A stretch of 46,482 nt of DNA from Flavobacteriales bacterium (GCA_014239655.1 JAAZYM010000023.1:1-46482), one strand, 5' to 3'; positions 25,414 to 34,294 are shown, numbered from the stretch's first letter. Notes: generated from the sequence alone by a model not told the origin. Numbers and translations: made by a program.

Positions 25414-27876
25414 ATGAAAAAAATAATTAATAGAATATCTCTTGTATTAACTGCACTACTAACAATTTTCATAATTGCTAGTGTAATAATAGGAACTCTT
25501 TTTAGTGAAAATATAGAGAGTGCAGTTATTAAGAATCTTAAAGAACAAGTCAATAATAGCGTTAAAATAGGAGAAGTAGAATTTAAGATGTTTGAGGAGT
25601 TCCCTTTTTCTACAGTTAAAATAGGGGGATTATATATTCAGGAGGACAGTTTGTTTGGAGAGGACACATTGATATATGCTAAACTTGCTTATGTAGAATT
25701 TAATCCGCTTAAGATTCTTACAAAGAATGTTACTCTTAATAATATAACTCTCTATGACGGCATAATATCTGTAAAATACAACATAGATAATACTTCAAAT
25801 TATAATAGATTTAATACGCAAGGCAATAGTAATATCAGTTTAGAAAAAATTAAACTAATTAATAGTCATCTAAAATATAGTTCACTATACAATAAATCTA
25901 TAATATCATTAGCTTGTAGGGATTTAATATTCCATATAGATAAATCAGCCAATGAAATATCTATTAATGGACAAGCTTTTAGTGAAGAAATCTTAATCTA
26001 CAAAAAAAATTACATCAATAATAAAGAGGTTCAGCTTGGCTTAAATATTCAATATTCAAAAGATAAAAATATCCTAAAAGAATCTAACTTAAAAATTAAT
26101 GATCTGAATTTTTCTTTATCTGGCAGTTTAGATAGTAACAACTATATAGATTTATCTTTTACGGGTGAGAATCATAAAATCAGCTCAATCATAAAAAACA
26201 CACCTGATCATTTGAAACATATTTATTCCTCAATATTAGCAGATGGAATTATTAAATACACAGGTGAGATAAAGGGATTCTTAAGTAAAAAAAGAAATCC
26301 TCACTTGGAAATAGAATATAATATATATAACGGGGTATTTGAAACAAAAAAATATCCTTTCTATCTATCAGAGATATCATGTTTTGGAAATATTAATAAT
26401 GGAAATAATAATAATTTTGAAGAAACAATAATCTCTTTTACGAACTTCCATGGGAAAACCAGAAAAGGATCAATTGACGGGCAATTCGTAATTAATAACC
26501 TAAATAATTATTCCTTAAACGCTGATTTCAATTCAACTTGGAACATGGAAGAAGCAAATTATTACTTTATTGAAAGTCCATTCTTTGAATGTGGTGGTGT
26601 CATTAATGCAAGAACAAAATATGTAGGTGGGCTTTCATTTGACGAAAAATTTAATATCCACTTTACAAATTCAGAACACTTCTCAGAAATTAAATTATCT
26701 GAAATTGAATTTCTATATAGAGACTATCCTCTTAAGATCCATATTAACAAAGCAGAATGTGAGATCAAAAATAATACTATCGATGTTAAAGAAAGTAATA
26801 TAAAAATTAAAGATAGCGATCTCAAATTCAAAGGGGAAATAACCAGTCTGTTTAAATATATCCTGCTGGATAATAAAGATATTATTGAGATTGATGGAGA
26901 TTTAATAGCTAAGACGATTAACTTAAAAAAGCTAACAGAGAGAAAAAAGAAAACAAATGATGTCCAAGAATCATATGATCTTCCAAATTTCTTCACACTA
27001 CAATTAAATACAGAAATAGAAAGTCTTTCGTATAACAATATATACCCTAATAATATTAATGGAATTCTAAATTATAAAGATCAAGCGCTAACTGCAGAGA
27101 AACTAAAATTAAACCTCTTTAATGGTAATATACTAATAGATGGTAAATTTTACAAGAACAATACAAATAATTTTAAACTTACTAATAACATAAGATTAGA
27201 TAATATTGATATTAATAAAGCTTTTGCAGCTTTTGATAATTTTGGGCAAGATTTTATTAAAGCTACCCATCTCAAAGGAATCTGTTCTTCTAATATTATA
27301 TGTAATGCATCCTGGGATAATTTCCTAAATTTTAAAGCTGAAAGTTTAGACGTTGAATCTAAAATATCAATTAAAGACGGAGAGTTAATTAATTTCACCC
27401 CATTAGAAAGTGTCTCTAATTTCGTGAAACTAGAAGATTTATCTCATGTGAGGTTTTCAAAATTAGAAAATGAAATAAGAATAAAAGAAAAAATCATCTC
27501 TGTCCCAAAGATGGAAATTAACTCTAGCGCCCTTAGCTTACTTATATCAGGGAAACATCATTTTAATCAAGAATACAACTATAAAATTAGCTTATTACTT
27601 TCGGAATTATTAACAAAAAGATTTAGAAAAAAGAGTAATAATTTCAGCCCTTCTGACAGTACAAAACCAGTCAAGACAAATCTCCAGCTAAGAATGACTG
27701 GAAATAAAGATAATAGTGAAATATCATTTGAAAAACTCAAAATAAAAGAAAATATCAAAAATGAGATAAAGAAGGAGATTTTGGATATTAATAAAATAAT
27801 ATCTGAAGAAATTAATAATAAGGAAGTGATTAAAGAAAATGATGATATTGAGATTGAATGGGAAGATAACCTATAA
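25414..27876 (+). CDS. AsmA-like envelope protein
   Basis: An 820-residue protein with one N-terminal helix (about 9-31) and a long extracytoplasmic region rich in beta-strand patterns, built on the AsmA/TamB-like plan: FSENIESAVIKNLKEQ at the start, repeated LNNITLYDG-type strands, and a C-terminal region with LKINDGELI-like stretches (SIKDGELINFTPLES near 655) as in AsmA C-terminal domains. Proteins of this group are thought to act in lipid movement or outer-membrane biogenesis. The last 60 residues are highly charged (Lys, Glu, Asn). Followed 24 bp later by a histidine kinase gene. Confidence 0.8.
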   Translation: MKKIINRISLVLTALLTIFIIASVIIGTLFSENIESAVIKNLKEQVNNSVKIGEVEFKMFEEFPFSTVKIGGLYIQEDSLFGEDTLIYAKLAYVEFNPLKILTKNVTLNNITLYDGIISVKYNIDNTSNYNRFNTQGNSNISLEKIKLINSHLKYSSLYNKSIISLACRDLIFHIDKSANEISINGQAFSEEILIYKKNYINNKEVQLGLNIQYSKDKNILKESNLKINDLNFSLSGSLDSNNYIDLSFTGENHKISSIIKNTPDHLKHIYSSILADGIIKYTGEIKGFLSKKRNPHLEIEYNIYNGVFETKKYPFYLSEISCFGNINNGNNNNFEETIISFTNFHGKTRKGSIDGQFVINNLNNYSLNADFNSTWNMEEANYYFIESPFFECGGVINARTKYVGGLSFDEKFNIHFTNSEHFSEIKLSEIEFLYRDYPLKIHINKAECEIKNNTIDVKESNIKIKDSDLKFKGEITSLFKYILLDNKDIIEIDGDLIAKTINLKKLTERKKKTNDVQESYDLPNFFTLQLNTEIESLSYNNIYPNNINGILNYKDQALTAEKLKLNLFNGNILIDGKFYKNNTNNFKLTNNIRLDNIDINKAFAAFDNFGQDFIKATHLKGICSSNIICNASWDNFLNFKAESLDVESKISIKDGELINFTPLESVSNFVKLEDLSHVRFSKLENEIRIKEKIISVPKMEINSSALSLLISGKHHFNQEYNYKISLLLSELLTKRFRKKSNNFSPSDSTKPVKTNLQLRMTGNKDNSEISFEKLKIKENIKNEIKKEILDINKIISEEINNKEVIKENDDIEIEWEDNL

Positions 27877-27900
27877 TTTATTTATTTTTACTCAATACTT

Positions 27901-29160
27901 ATGAATATATATTCTCAAAAACAGATCTGGAAATTAGCTCTCTCGCTATTAGCAATTTTAATTGGCGTGGCATCACTTTTTATTACTGGCCGTTTAGTGA
28001 AAGAATTAAAAGAGGAGGAAAGAAAGAAAATAGAATTATGGGCCCAGGCTACTAAACAACTAGTGAGCTCTTCAAGTCAAGGGGATTTTTCTTTAGCAAT
28101 TACGGTAATTTCTGAAAACACAAATATTCCTGTAATATTAGTTGATGAATGTGATAGCATCTTAGAGACAAGAAATATGAAGTTCTTTTCAAGTGCCGAT
28201 AGTCTTATTTTATCAAAACACAATACTATTAAACATGAGCCTTACTCCCTTAAGAAAGATAGTCTGATAGTGAAACAGGGAGAGAAACTAATATATAGCT
28301 ATAAAAAATTCTTAAGGAAAAACCTACGTGAGATACGTAAGGGGGGTGATGAGCCTATTGAAATTAATTTTGTTGGTGACAAACAGTGGATTTATTATAA
28401 AGATTCAGAGCTTCTAAATAATCTTCGTTATTACCCTATATATCAACTATTGTTTATTACAGTATTTGTATTTGTAGGGTATATGGTTTTTAGCTCTGCT
28501 AGAAAATCTGAACAAAATCAAGTTTGGGCTGGTATGGCAAAAGAAACCGCACATCAAATAGCAACACCATTATCATCACTTATGGCGTGGATTGAACTAA
28601 TTAAACACAATGATAATAATGATATGGTTTTTGAGATGCAAAAAGATCTTAAAAGACTAGAAACAATAGCTGATCGTTTTTCTAAAATTGGATCTAAACC
28701 AAAACTAGAGTCACACAATATTGTTTTAATAGTTGAAAAATCGATCAAATACCTAAAATCTCGTCTTTCTCAAAATACCGAATTTATTCTTAATAATAAA
28801 AATGAACAGTTATTTGCTAGCGTAAATAAAACACTTCTAGAATGGGTAATAGAAAATATATGTAAGAATGCTGTTGATGCTATGCAAGGTAAAGGAAAGA
28901 TAAGTATATCTGTTTTAGAAAACATTTCTGAAATACAAATAATTATTAAAGACACGGGAAAAGGGATAGATAAAATTCTAATTAACGATATTTTTAAACC
29001 AGGAGTAACAAGCAAAGCAAGAGGATGGGGTCTTGGATTATCATTATCAAAAAGAATTATTGAAGACTATCATACAGGAAAACTTTATATAAAAGAGTCT
29101 AACCTAAAAGATGGGACTAGTTTTGCAATATCATTACCAAAGAAATCACAAACTACATAA
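27901..29160 (+). CDS. Sensor histidine kinase, no adjacent response regulator
   Basis: A 419-residue membrane kinase with helices at about 11-31 and 178-198 flanking an extracytoplasmic sensor region of about 145 residues. The phosphoacceptor His218 lies in ETAHQIATPLSSLMAW, a Bacteroidota-style H-box with HQ in place of HE. The ATPase domain has the N box (NICKNAVDAM), G1 (DTGKGID) and G2 (GWGLGLSLSKRI). No response regulator lies beside it; it is linked to the AsmA-like gene upstream (24 bp). Its 3' end overlaps the convergent msrBA gene by 15 bp. The signal sensed is unknown. Confidence 0.9.
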   Translation: MNIYSQKQIWKLALSLLAILIGVASLFITGRLVKELKEEERKKIELWAQATKQLVSSSSQGDFSLAITVISENTNIPVILVDECDSILETRNMKFFSSADSLILSKHNTIKHEPYSLKKDSLIVKQGEKLIYSYKKFLRKNLREIRKGGDEPIEINFVGDKQWIYYKDSELLNNLRYYPIYQLLFITVFVFVGYMVFSSARKSEQNQVWAGMAKETAHQIATPLSSLMAWIELIKHNDNNDMVFEMQKDLKRLETIADRFSKIGSKPKLESHNIVLIVEKSIKYLKSRLSQNTEFILNNKNEQLFASVNKTLLEWVIENICKNAVDAMQGKGKISISVLENISEIQIIIKDTGKGIDKILINDIFKPGVTSKARGWGLGLSLSKRIIEDYHTGKLYIKESNLKDGTSFAISLPKKSQTT

Positions 29161-29988
29161 GCCTAAATTATTCTTATTAATATAGTCTTGATGATATTCT
29201 TCTGCTCTATAAAATTCTTTATGATCTAGAACTTGGGTTACAATAGGGTGAGATAATAATTTTTGATAATCATCTAGTGAAGTTAATGCCAGTTTTCTCT
29301 GTTTTGATGAATGAAAGAAAATAACAGAACGATATTGAGTGCCCTCATCATTTCCTTGTCTATTTAATGTTGTAGGATCATGATTTCTTAAAAAAACTTC
29401 TAAAATATCCTTATAGTCTATCTCTCTCGAATCATATGTGAGCTGAACAACCTCTGCATGTAAGGTGCTGCCTGAACATACCTGTTTATATGTAGGGTTC
29501 TTCTTATTCCCTCCCATATAGCCGGCCTGAGTATCATATACCCCATTCAACTTTGAAAAGATATGCTGAACTTTCCAAAAACATCCAGCTCCAAATGTTG
29601 CTTTAGATAAGTATTTATGTGGAATAAATCGTATGCTTAATGAATTAACACAATGTCTCGTGTCTTTTATTGTGACTTTTTCGCCATGAAAAACATGACC
29701 TAAATGCCCATCACATTTAGAACAACATATTTCTATCCTCTTTCTAATTAATGAATTATCTTCATTCCTAACTATTGCACCAGATATTTCATCATCAAAT
29801 GAGGGCCAACCACATCCAGAATCAAATTTTGTGTTTGACTCATACAAAATATTCGAACATGCACGGCACACAAAAACACCTTGTTCAAAATGATCATTAT
29901 ATTCTCCAGTAAACGGAGTTTCTGTACCCTTATGTACTATAATATCTTTCTCTGCTTTACTTAAATGATTAGTGTGCTTAGCTTTCAT
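29146..29988 (-). CDS. msrBA: Fused methionine sulfoxide reductases, MsrB-MsrA
   Basis: A 280-residue bifunctional enzyme reducing both R- and S-methionine sulfoxide. Residues 1-125 are MsrB: Zn ligands C41, C44, C89 and C92, WPSF, and catalytic Cys113 in RHCVNS. Residues 128-280 are MsrA with catalytic Cys136 in GAGCFW. The residue normally Glu in the GCFWxxE pattern is Gln141 here. There is no signal peptide, so it is cytoplasmic. Its start overlaps the histidine kinase gene upstream by 11 bp, making it the last gene of a block that encodes a two-component system and envelope redox-type proteins. Confidence 0.93.
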   Translation of the reverse strand: MKAKHTNHLSKAEKDIIVHKGTETPFTGEYNDHFEQGVFVCRACSNILYESNTKFDSGCGWPSFDDEISGAIVRNEDNSLIRKRIEICCSKCDGHLGHVFHGEKVTIKDTRHCVNSLSIRFIPHKYLSKATFGAGCFWKVQHIFSKLNGVYDTQAGYMGGNKKNPTYKQVCSGSTLHAEVVQLTYDSREIDYKDILEVFLRNHDPTTLNRQGNDEGTQYRSVIFFHSSKQRKLALTSLDDYQKLLSHPIVTQVLDHKEFYRAEEYHQDYINKNNLGLCSL

Positions 29989-31219
29989 TTTTAAAATCTA
30001 ATTTAAACTCATGTAAATCATTAACACTATATATTATATCAATACTATAGAAATTACAGATCCTTTTTACAATTGACAAACCAATACCTAAACTATCTTT
30101 ATTATTACTTCTTATGAATCTCTTGAAAATATTTCCCTTTATATCTGACATTGAACCAGTATTTATAAACTTTAGGAATCGACCATCAGAAATAATATTT
30201 ATTTTTCCATTATACATATTATGCATTATCGCATTCTTAATTATATTAAGAAATAAAGTATCTGCTAAATAAGCATTCATCCGCAAATCTAATTGTTTAT
30301 CTAATTCGGTATTTACAGTAATTTTTTTCTCCATAATTAAATCCTGAAAAAAATCTAACTTCTCATTTATTATGTTTTTAACAGAAATATCTGTCTCTTC
30401 TGTATAAAAATTATTATCAATTTTCGTCAATAATATTAAGGATTGATTAATCTTAGCAAGCCTACTTGTTGTGTTCATAATAATTTCTAATTGTTCCATT
30501 TCTTCTTTCTTCAAGTTTTCTGATTGTAACAATTCATCTGCTTTAGAACTTATAACTGCTAAAGGCGTCTGGATTTCATGTGAAACATTCTCTGTATATT
30601 CTTTCTGTTGATTAAAATCATCACTGATCTTTAGAGCCATTTTTTTAAAAACTTCTGTTAATTTATTTAATTCATATATCTCAGAATCTTCAAAATAAAT
30701 CAACTCCGGATTACTAATATTATAGTTTTCTAACTTACCTACCGTCTTATATAGAATCCTTAATCCCCTTCTTACACTTAATTGATTAAGGAAGAAAATA
30801 ATCAAGAAAAATGTCATGGCAAGAGCTACATTTAATATAACAATCTTCCATATTAAAAGATCTGTTTGCGCCTGTGATTGTAGTATTTCTATCTTATAGT
30901 TTCTTTTATTCAATGTATGATAAAAACATATCTTCCGATACAAAACATATTTATCATATTGAATCAAAACCGTGTCTGAAAAAGTGGTTGCATATGAATC
31001 TAATGCTTCATTTATAAAAATATTTCTGCTTGAAATTTTATCTATATCCGGTTGAATGTCCATTATCTCAATAAAATCACTTTGCATTTGATAAAGCCGT
31101 GAAGAAAGGTCCTCAGCTAAAATAACTCGTACAGCGAAATACATAAATATACTTCCAAATAGAAAGAAGATCGCACTTAATGAAATGAAGCTTAGCCCTG
31201 TTTTTGTAGTGAGTTTCAT
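29978..31219 (-). CDS. Sensor histidine kinase of a two-component pair
   Basis: A 413-residue kinase with two helices (about 11-33 and 122-145) enclosing a periplasmic sensor of about 88 residues. Phosphoacceptor His214 lies in NVSHEIQTPLAV; the ATPase domain has IKNAIMHN (N box) and GLGLSIVKRI (G2). The sensor domain has no motif I recognise. It overlaps the response regulator gene by 4 bp (ATGA) and msrBA by 11 bp, so all three are coupled. Together with 31216-31905 it forms an OmpR/PhoB-type two-component system. Confidence 0.92.
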   Translation of the reverse strand: MKLTTKTGLSFISLSAIFFLFGSIFMYFAVRVILAEDLSSRLYQMQSDFIEIMDIQPDIDKISSRNIFINEALDSYATTFSDTVLIQYDKYVLYRKICFYHTLNKRNYKIEILQSQAQTDLLIWKIVILNVALAMTFFLIIFFLNQLSVRRGLRILYKTVGKLENYNISNPELIYFEDSEIYELNKLTEVFKKMALKISDDFNQQKEYTENVSHEIQTPLAVISSKADELLQSENLKKEEMEQLEIIMNTTSRLAKINQSLILLTKIDNNFYTEETDISVKNIINEKLDFFQDLIMEKKITVNTELDKQLDLRMNAYLADTLFLNIIKNAIMHNMYNGKINIISDGRFLKFINTGSMSDIKGNIFKRFIRSNNKDSLGIGLSIVKRICNFYSIDIIYSVNDLHEFKLDFKNES

Positions 31220-31905
31220 TCAGTAATAAATTTATATCCCACTCCATAAACATTTTTAATATAATCTTGGGCTTCATGTTTTTCCAATTTCTTTTTTAGA
31301 TTCTTAATATGTCCATAAATTACATCATCAGAAAAGCCATAATCAAAATATTTTGAAGACATATATTCTGCTAAGTTAGTTTTACTCAAAACCCTATTCT
31401 TATTTGAAATAAAATATAAAAGTAAATTAAACTCCGTGTTTGTTAACTCAACATCTTTATTGTCTACAACAAGCCTCATCTCATCTGGAATTACTTTTAA
31501 TACACCAGCTATAATTTCATTATTACCTTCGAAATTAAGGCGTCTAATAAGTGACTTAATACGCGCATTAAGCTCAGGCATAAAAAATGGTTTTGTTAAA
31601 TAATCATCGGCTCCCATTTCTAACCCCTCCACCTTTTTATCAAGAGCATCTTTAGCTGAAACTATAATTACACCGCATGAATAATCTTTATCTTTAATCT
31701 CTTTAATTAAAGAAAGACCATCTCCATCTGGAAGGCCAAGATCTAACAATACCGCATTATATGAGTTGCTCTTTAACGATTTTCTAGCCTGCTTAAGTTT
31801 AGATACATGAGTACATTTATAATTATTCTTATTAAGATATTTTAACACATCTTTTGCTAAAGACGACTCGTCCTCTACTAATAATATATTGTTTCTATTA
31901 TGCAT
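31216..31905 (-). CDS. Response regulator, OmpR/PhoB family
   Basis: A 229-residue regulator. The receiver domain (about 5-118) has acidic residues E11 and D12, phosphoacceptor Asp55 in LLDLGLPDGDG and Lys105 in LTKPF. The C-terminal winged-helix DNA-binding domain (about 130-227) shows LTNTEFNLLLYFI and VIYGHIKNLKKKLE, ending in NVYGVGYKF, as usual for OmpR-type regulators. It starts inside the end of the cytochrome-b-like gene (8-bp overlap) and overlaps its kinase gene by 4 bp. A likely target is the porin/FMN-protein promoter upstream, which is inference. Confidence 0.94.
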   Translation of the reverse strand: MHNRNNILLVEDESSLAKDVLKYLNKNNYKCTHVSKLKQARKSLKSNSYNAVLLDLGLPDGDGLSLIKEIKDKDYSCGVIIVSAKDALDKKVEGLEMGADDYLTKPFFMPELNARIKSLIRRLNFEGNNEIIAGVLKVIPDEMRLVVDNKDVELTNTEFNLLLYFISNKNRVLSKTNLAEYMSSKYFDYGFSDDVIYGHIKNLKKKLEKHEAQDYIKNVYGVGYKFITE

Positions 31906-32341
31906 TTCTTGGAATATTCATAATTAATGAAACAAGGATCAATATAAAAGACAATCCAAAGTATAAAAAATTCATTCTAAATTTTGATTGACTTTTTACT
32001 AAATTCTTAGCATAGACTAACCCTAGGTGACCAAAAATAATTGCAAAAAACATTAAAATAGTATGTTCTATAGCCCAAAACCTAGAAGAAAAATAATCAT
32101 TTGCATTGGTCTGACTTATAAAGTCTTCTAATTTATTCATATGTATTGTATATAACAGTAGCCCTAATATTAGCTCTATATAAAGTAGGACAACAGCAAA
32201 AACTGGAATATAGTAATCCTGAAAATTTGAAAATTTGAATTTTCTAATTAAACCTACTAATGAACGAATAACAATAAACAAAGCCACAACAGATAAAACA
32301 ACACTAATAATAATATGAAATATTAATATAGAAGAGTACAT
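31898..32341 (-). CDS. Four-helix membrane protein resembling the flavobacterial small cytochrome-b-like family
   Basis: A 147-residue protein with helices at about 4-28, 45-68, 88-112 and 124-144. His9 lies in helix 1 and His93 in an IEHTILM stretch at the start of helix 3, with His67 and His105 also membrane-placed. The layout (His near the N-terminus, then FWAIEH in the third helix) resembles small flavobacterial proteins annotated as cytochrome b, so heme binding is possible but not shown. It overlaps the response regulator gene by 8 bp and has a TAnnTTTG element 4 nt before its ATG, suggesting a leaderless transcript for the regulatory half of the block. Confidence 0.7.
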   Translation of the reverse strand: MYSSILIFHIIISVVLSVVALFIVIRSLVGLIRKFKFSNFQDYYIPVFAVVLLYIELILGLLLYTIHMNKLEDFISQTNANDYFSSRFWAIEHTILMFFAIIFGHLGLVYAKNLVKSQSKFRMNFLYFGLSFILILVSLIMNIPRNA

Positions 32342-32345
32342 TATA

Positions 32346-32353
32346 CAAATCTA
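32346..32353 (-). promoter_or_regulatory. -7 promoter element before the cytochrome-b-like gene, leaderless spacing
   Basis: Minus-strand TAGATTTG followed by TATA and the ATG at 32339-32341. This repeats the TAnnTTTG-N4-ATG arrangement found before the exporter gene at 10590, plsC and tadA. It would allow the cytochrome-like, regulator, kinase and msrBA genes to be expressed apart from the porin and FMN-protein genes. No well-placed TTG is seen. Confidence 0.5.
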
Positions 32354-32394
32354 GTAAAAAGGCAACAAGTAATAGTGTGTCCTATGTGTGGGAA

Positions 32395-32892
32395 TTAAAT
32401 TTCTTCTAAATCATCTAGCATAATATCAATATAATGACATAAAGAATTAACAGAAATAGTGGCCCCAGAGATCGCTTGAATCTGACTCTTGGAGCCTAGG
32501 CTGTTCTTAGTTAATCTAGAAAATTGACGCAGCCATCTTTTATTACTTATCTCATAACCCCAATTTTCTCGATATTTAAGAATCTCTATATGCTCAATAT
32601 GCATATTATTATCAAACACTACAAAAAAATCAAAAAAATGATACTTACTCGGTGCTTTTGAAATTGTTAAAAACCCTTTTCTTATACCAGATTCAATAAT
32701 TTCATAATAAACTATTTTATCATTTGCTATGTGAATTTTATTAATCTCATAATCTTCTAAACTAAGTGAGTGGGTAATTTTTTTGTTTATTTTTTCCCAA
32801 TAAGAATTGGAGGGAACCCAAGAATCTATGAATGATAATGACGCGACTACACCTATACTAATAGATATGGTAGCAATAAACTTATATAACAT
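32395..32892 (-). CDS. Exported FMN-binding-domain protein
   Basis: A 165-residue protein with an N-terminal hydrophobic segment (about 4-22) that serves as signal peptide or anchor, followed by an FMN-binding domain like those of NqrC/RnfG. The key stretch is ISGATIS at 141-147; in flavinylated proteins the Thr (here Thr145) receives FMN from the ApbE transferase. The Asp usually found three residues before SGAT is Gln139 here, so covalent attachment is uncertain. YRENWGYE and RWLRQFSRL upstream of it are also typical. The gene follows the porin gene by 20 bp. Extracytoplasmic electron carriage is the expected role. Confidence 0.8.
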   Translation of the reverse strand: MLYKFIATISISIGVVASLSFIDSWVPSNSYWEKINKKITHSLSLEDYEINKIHIANDKIVYYEIIESGIRKGFLTISKAPSKYHFFDFFVVFDNNMHIEHIEILKYRENWGYEISNKRWLRQFSRLTKNSLGSKSQIQAISGATISVNSLCHYIDIMLDDLEEI

Positions 32893-32912
32893 ATACTAAT
32901 ACATTAATTATA

Positions 32913-34097
32913 CTAAAACCAAATTGCTGTTCCTAAGTTTAATTTAGCTGATCTATTATCAGAATCAGAAGCATTAGAAAGAATCTGATAGTCTACTTTT
33001 AACATTGCTCCATAAGCTAACTTCCATCCTAATCCAAAAGTTAATTCTGTTCTATTGTATGATTCCTTCTTTATGGTTGGGGCATCAACCTCAGCATGAG
33101 TGTCGTAATTTTCATATCTAAAAAACCCTATTAACTCTTCATCTGTATCTTTATTATTTAAAAGATTATATCCAATTTCAGTATAGTAACCTGAAATTCT
33201 TTTCCCTAAATCTGAATTTGATTTAATATTATATTGTTCAGTATTTGAAAGATTCGTAATAATATATTGCCCTCTTAATTGTAATGCTTCTTTATTATAT
33301 CTTGCATCAATCCCAAACATATTAATACCAATAATAGTAGAGTCTGCTGATAACACAGCAATATTATTATCTAAATCTAAATCATTATACTCCTCACTTT
33401 CTGAATCTCCAACATAAGCAGATATTCCCAAGGACAAACCAGGCTCTCCATAATAATTTAATCGAGCGGCAAAATCAGGCTTAGTCATATAAGATTCAGC
33501 CCCTTTTTGTCTCCCGCTTCTTAATCCACTACTACCACTAAATTTACTTTGTCCGTTTGAATATCCATTAAACCCATTTACAAGCATAAATTCATAATTA
33601 ACTGAATAAGAAGCTAACCTCCCACTAATTCCAACGCCTATTTCTCTCCATGTAGTAGGAACAACATATTTATCAATATTTGTTCTCTCTACCCCATTAA
33701 AGGTTGGTGGCTCATGATATAGGTTTTGTATTCCCATTGGAATTAACATAAGCCCAGCATTTAAATTAAGACCGTGATTTAATTTATGACTAAGAAAAGC
33801 TTGTTCAACATATAGCTCAACAACATGTTCCATTTCAATCTCAGAAACAAAAGATGTCTTTTCATTAAAATTATAACCAAAAAAAGTAACAAGTCGATGT
33901 ACATCTAATTTGCTATTTTTAAAAGAATGATCATCTGTTAAGGAATGATTAAAATCAATTTGAGCATAACCTCCAATGTTTAATCCTTTATTTCCTGCAA
34001 GTATCCTGCTAGAAGTGTTTTCAGTTAAATAGGTCTGGGCTATAGTAGATTTCATTAACACAAAAGAAAATACAAGTAATATAATATTTGTTCTCAT
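32913..34097 (-). CDS. Outer-membrane porin-like beta-barrel protein
   Basis: A 394-residue protein with a signal peptide (about 1-20, ending IAQ). The rest alternates polar and hydrophobic residues in short strands, ends in an aromatic (TAIWF), and contains GGYAQIDFNHSL, EIEMEHV and PTTWREIGVGISG stretches seen in Bacteroidota porins related to phosphate-selective porins. The family is judged from pattern only, so the permeant is unknown. First gene of the minus-strand block and preceded by the best-spaced promoter in the window. Divergent from hemW. Confidence 0.8.
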   Translation of the reverse strand: MRTNIILLVFSFVLMKSTIAQTYLTENTSSRILAGNKGLNIGGYAQIDFNHSLTDDHSFKNSKLDVHRLVTFFGYNFNEKTSFVSEIEMEHVVELYVEQAFLSHKLNHGLNLNAGLMLIPMGIQNLYHEPPTFNGVERTNIDKYVVPTTWREIGVGISGRLASYSVNYEFMLVNGFNGYSNGQSKFSGSSGLRSGRQKGAESYMTKPDFAARLNYYGEPGLSLGISAYVGDSESEEYNDLDLDNNIAVLSADSTIIGINMFGIDARYNKEALQLRGQYIITNLSNTEQYNIKSNSDLGKRISGYYTEIGYNLLNNKDTDEELIGFFRYENYDTHAEVDAPTIKKESYNRTELTFGLGWKLAYGAMLKVDYQILSNASDSDNRSAKLNLGTAIWF

Positions 34098-34135
34098 TTT
34101 TTTATTATTTTTATTTAGACTAATTATTAATAGTG

Positions 34136-34166
34136 CAAATATAAAACCTATTAATATATTTACAAA
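34136..34166 (-). promoter_or_regulatory. Consensus Bacteroidota promoter for the porin/FMN-protein genes
   Basis: On the minus strand, TTTG (34163-34166), a 19-nt spacer and TATATTTG (34136-34143): a full TTTG-N19-TAnnTTTG match. The ATG is at 34095-34097, giving a leader of about 35 nt. It is the clearest two-part promoter I found. Confidence 0.65.
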
Positions 34167-34259
34167 GATTTAACTATACTTATTTGGACTTAATTAAAAT
34201 AAAGGAGTTGGGAGCCTCATCTTACTTGAAAAAAAATATGCTATTTTAGATTAAATAGT

Positions 34260-34273
34260 TTGTAAATTTACAA
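34260..34273. promoter_or_regulatory. 14-bp palindrome upstream of hemW, possible operator
   Basis: TTGTAAATTTACAA is a perfect palindrome, 22 nt before the hemW start codon. A second pair of arms, TAGTTTG (34256-34262) and CAAACTA (34275-34281), flanks it. It might bind a dimeric regulator or fold in the mRNA. The regulator is unknown and AT-rich sequence gives such palindromes by chance at some rate. Confidence 0.35.
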
Positions 34274-34294
34274 GCAAACTATCTAATTAATATC

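Noticed and set aside
34098-34294. Small RNA or tRNA gene in the longest gene-free stretch
   Set aside because: Only promoter-like elements and an AT palindrome are seen; no cloverleaf or G-C-rich stem.
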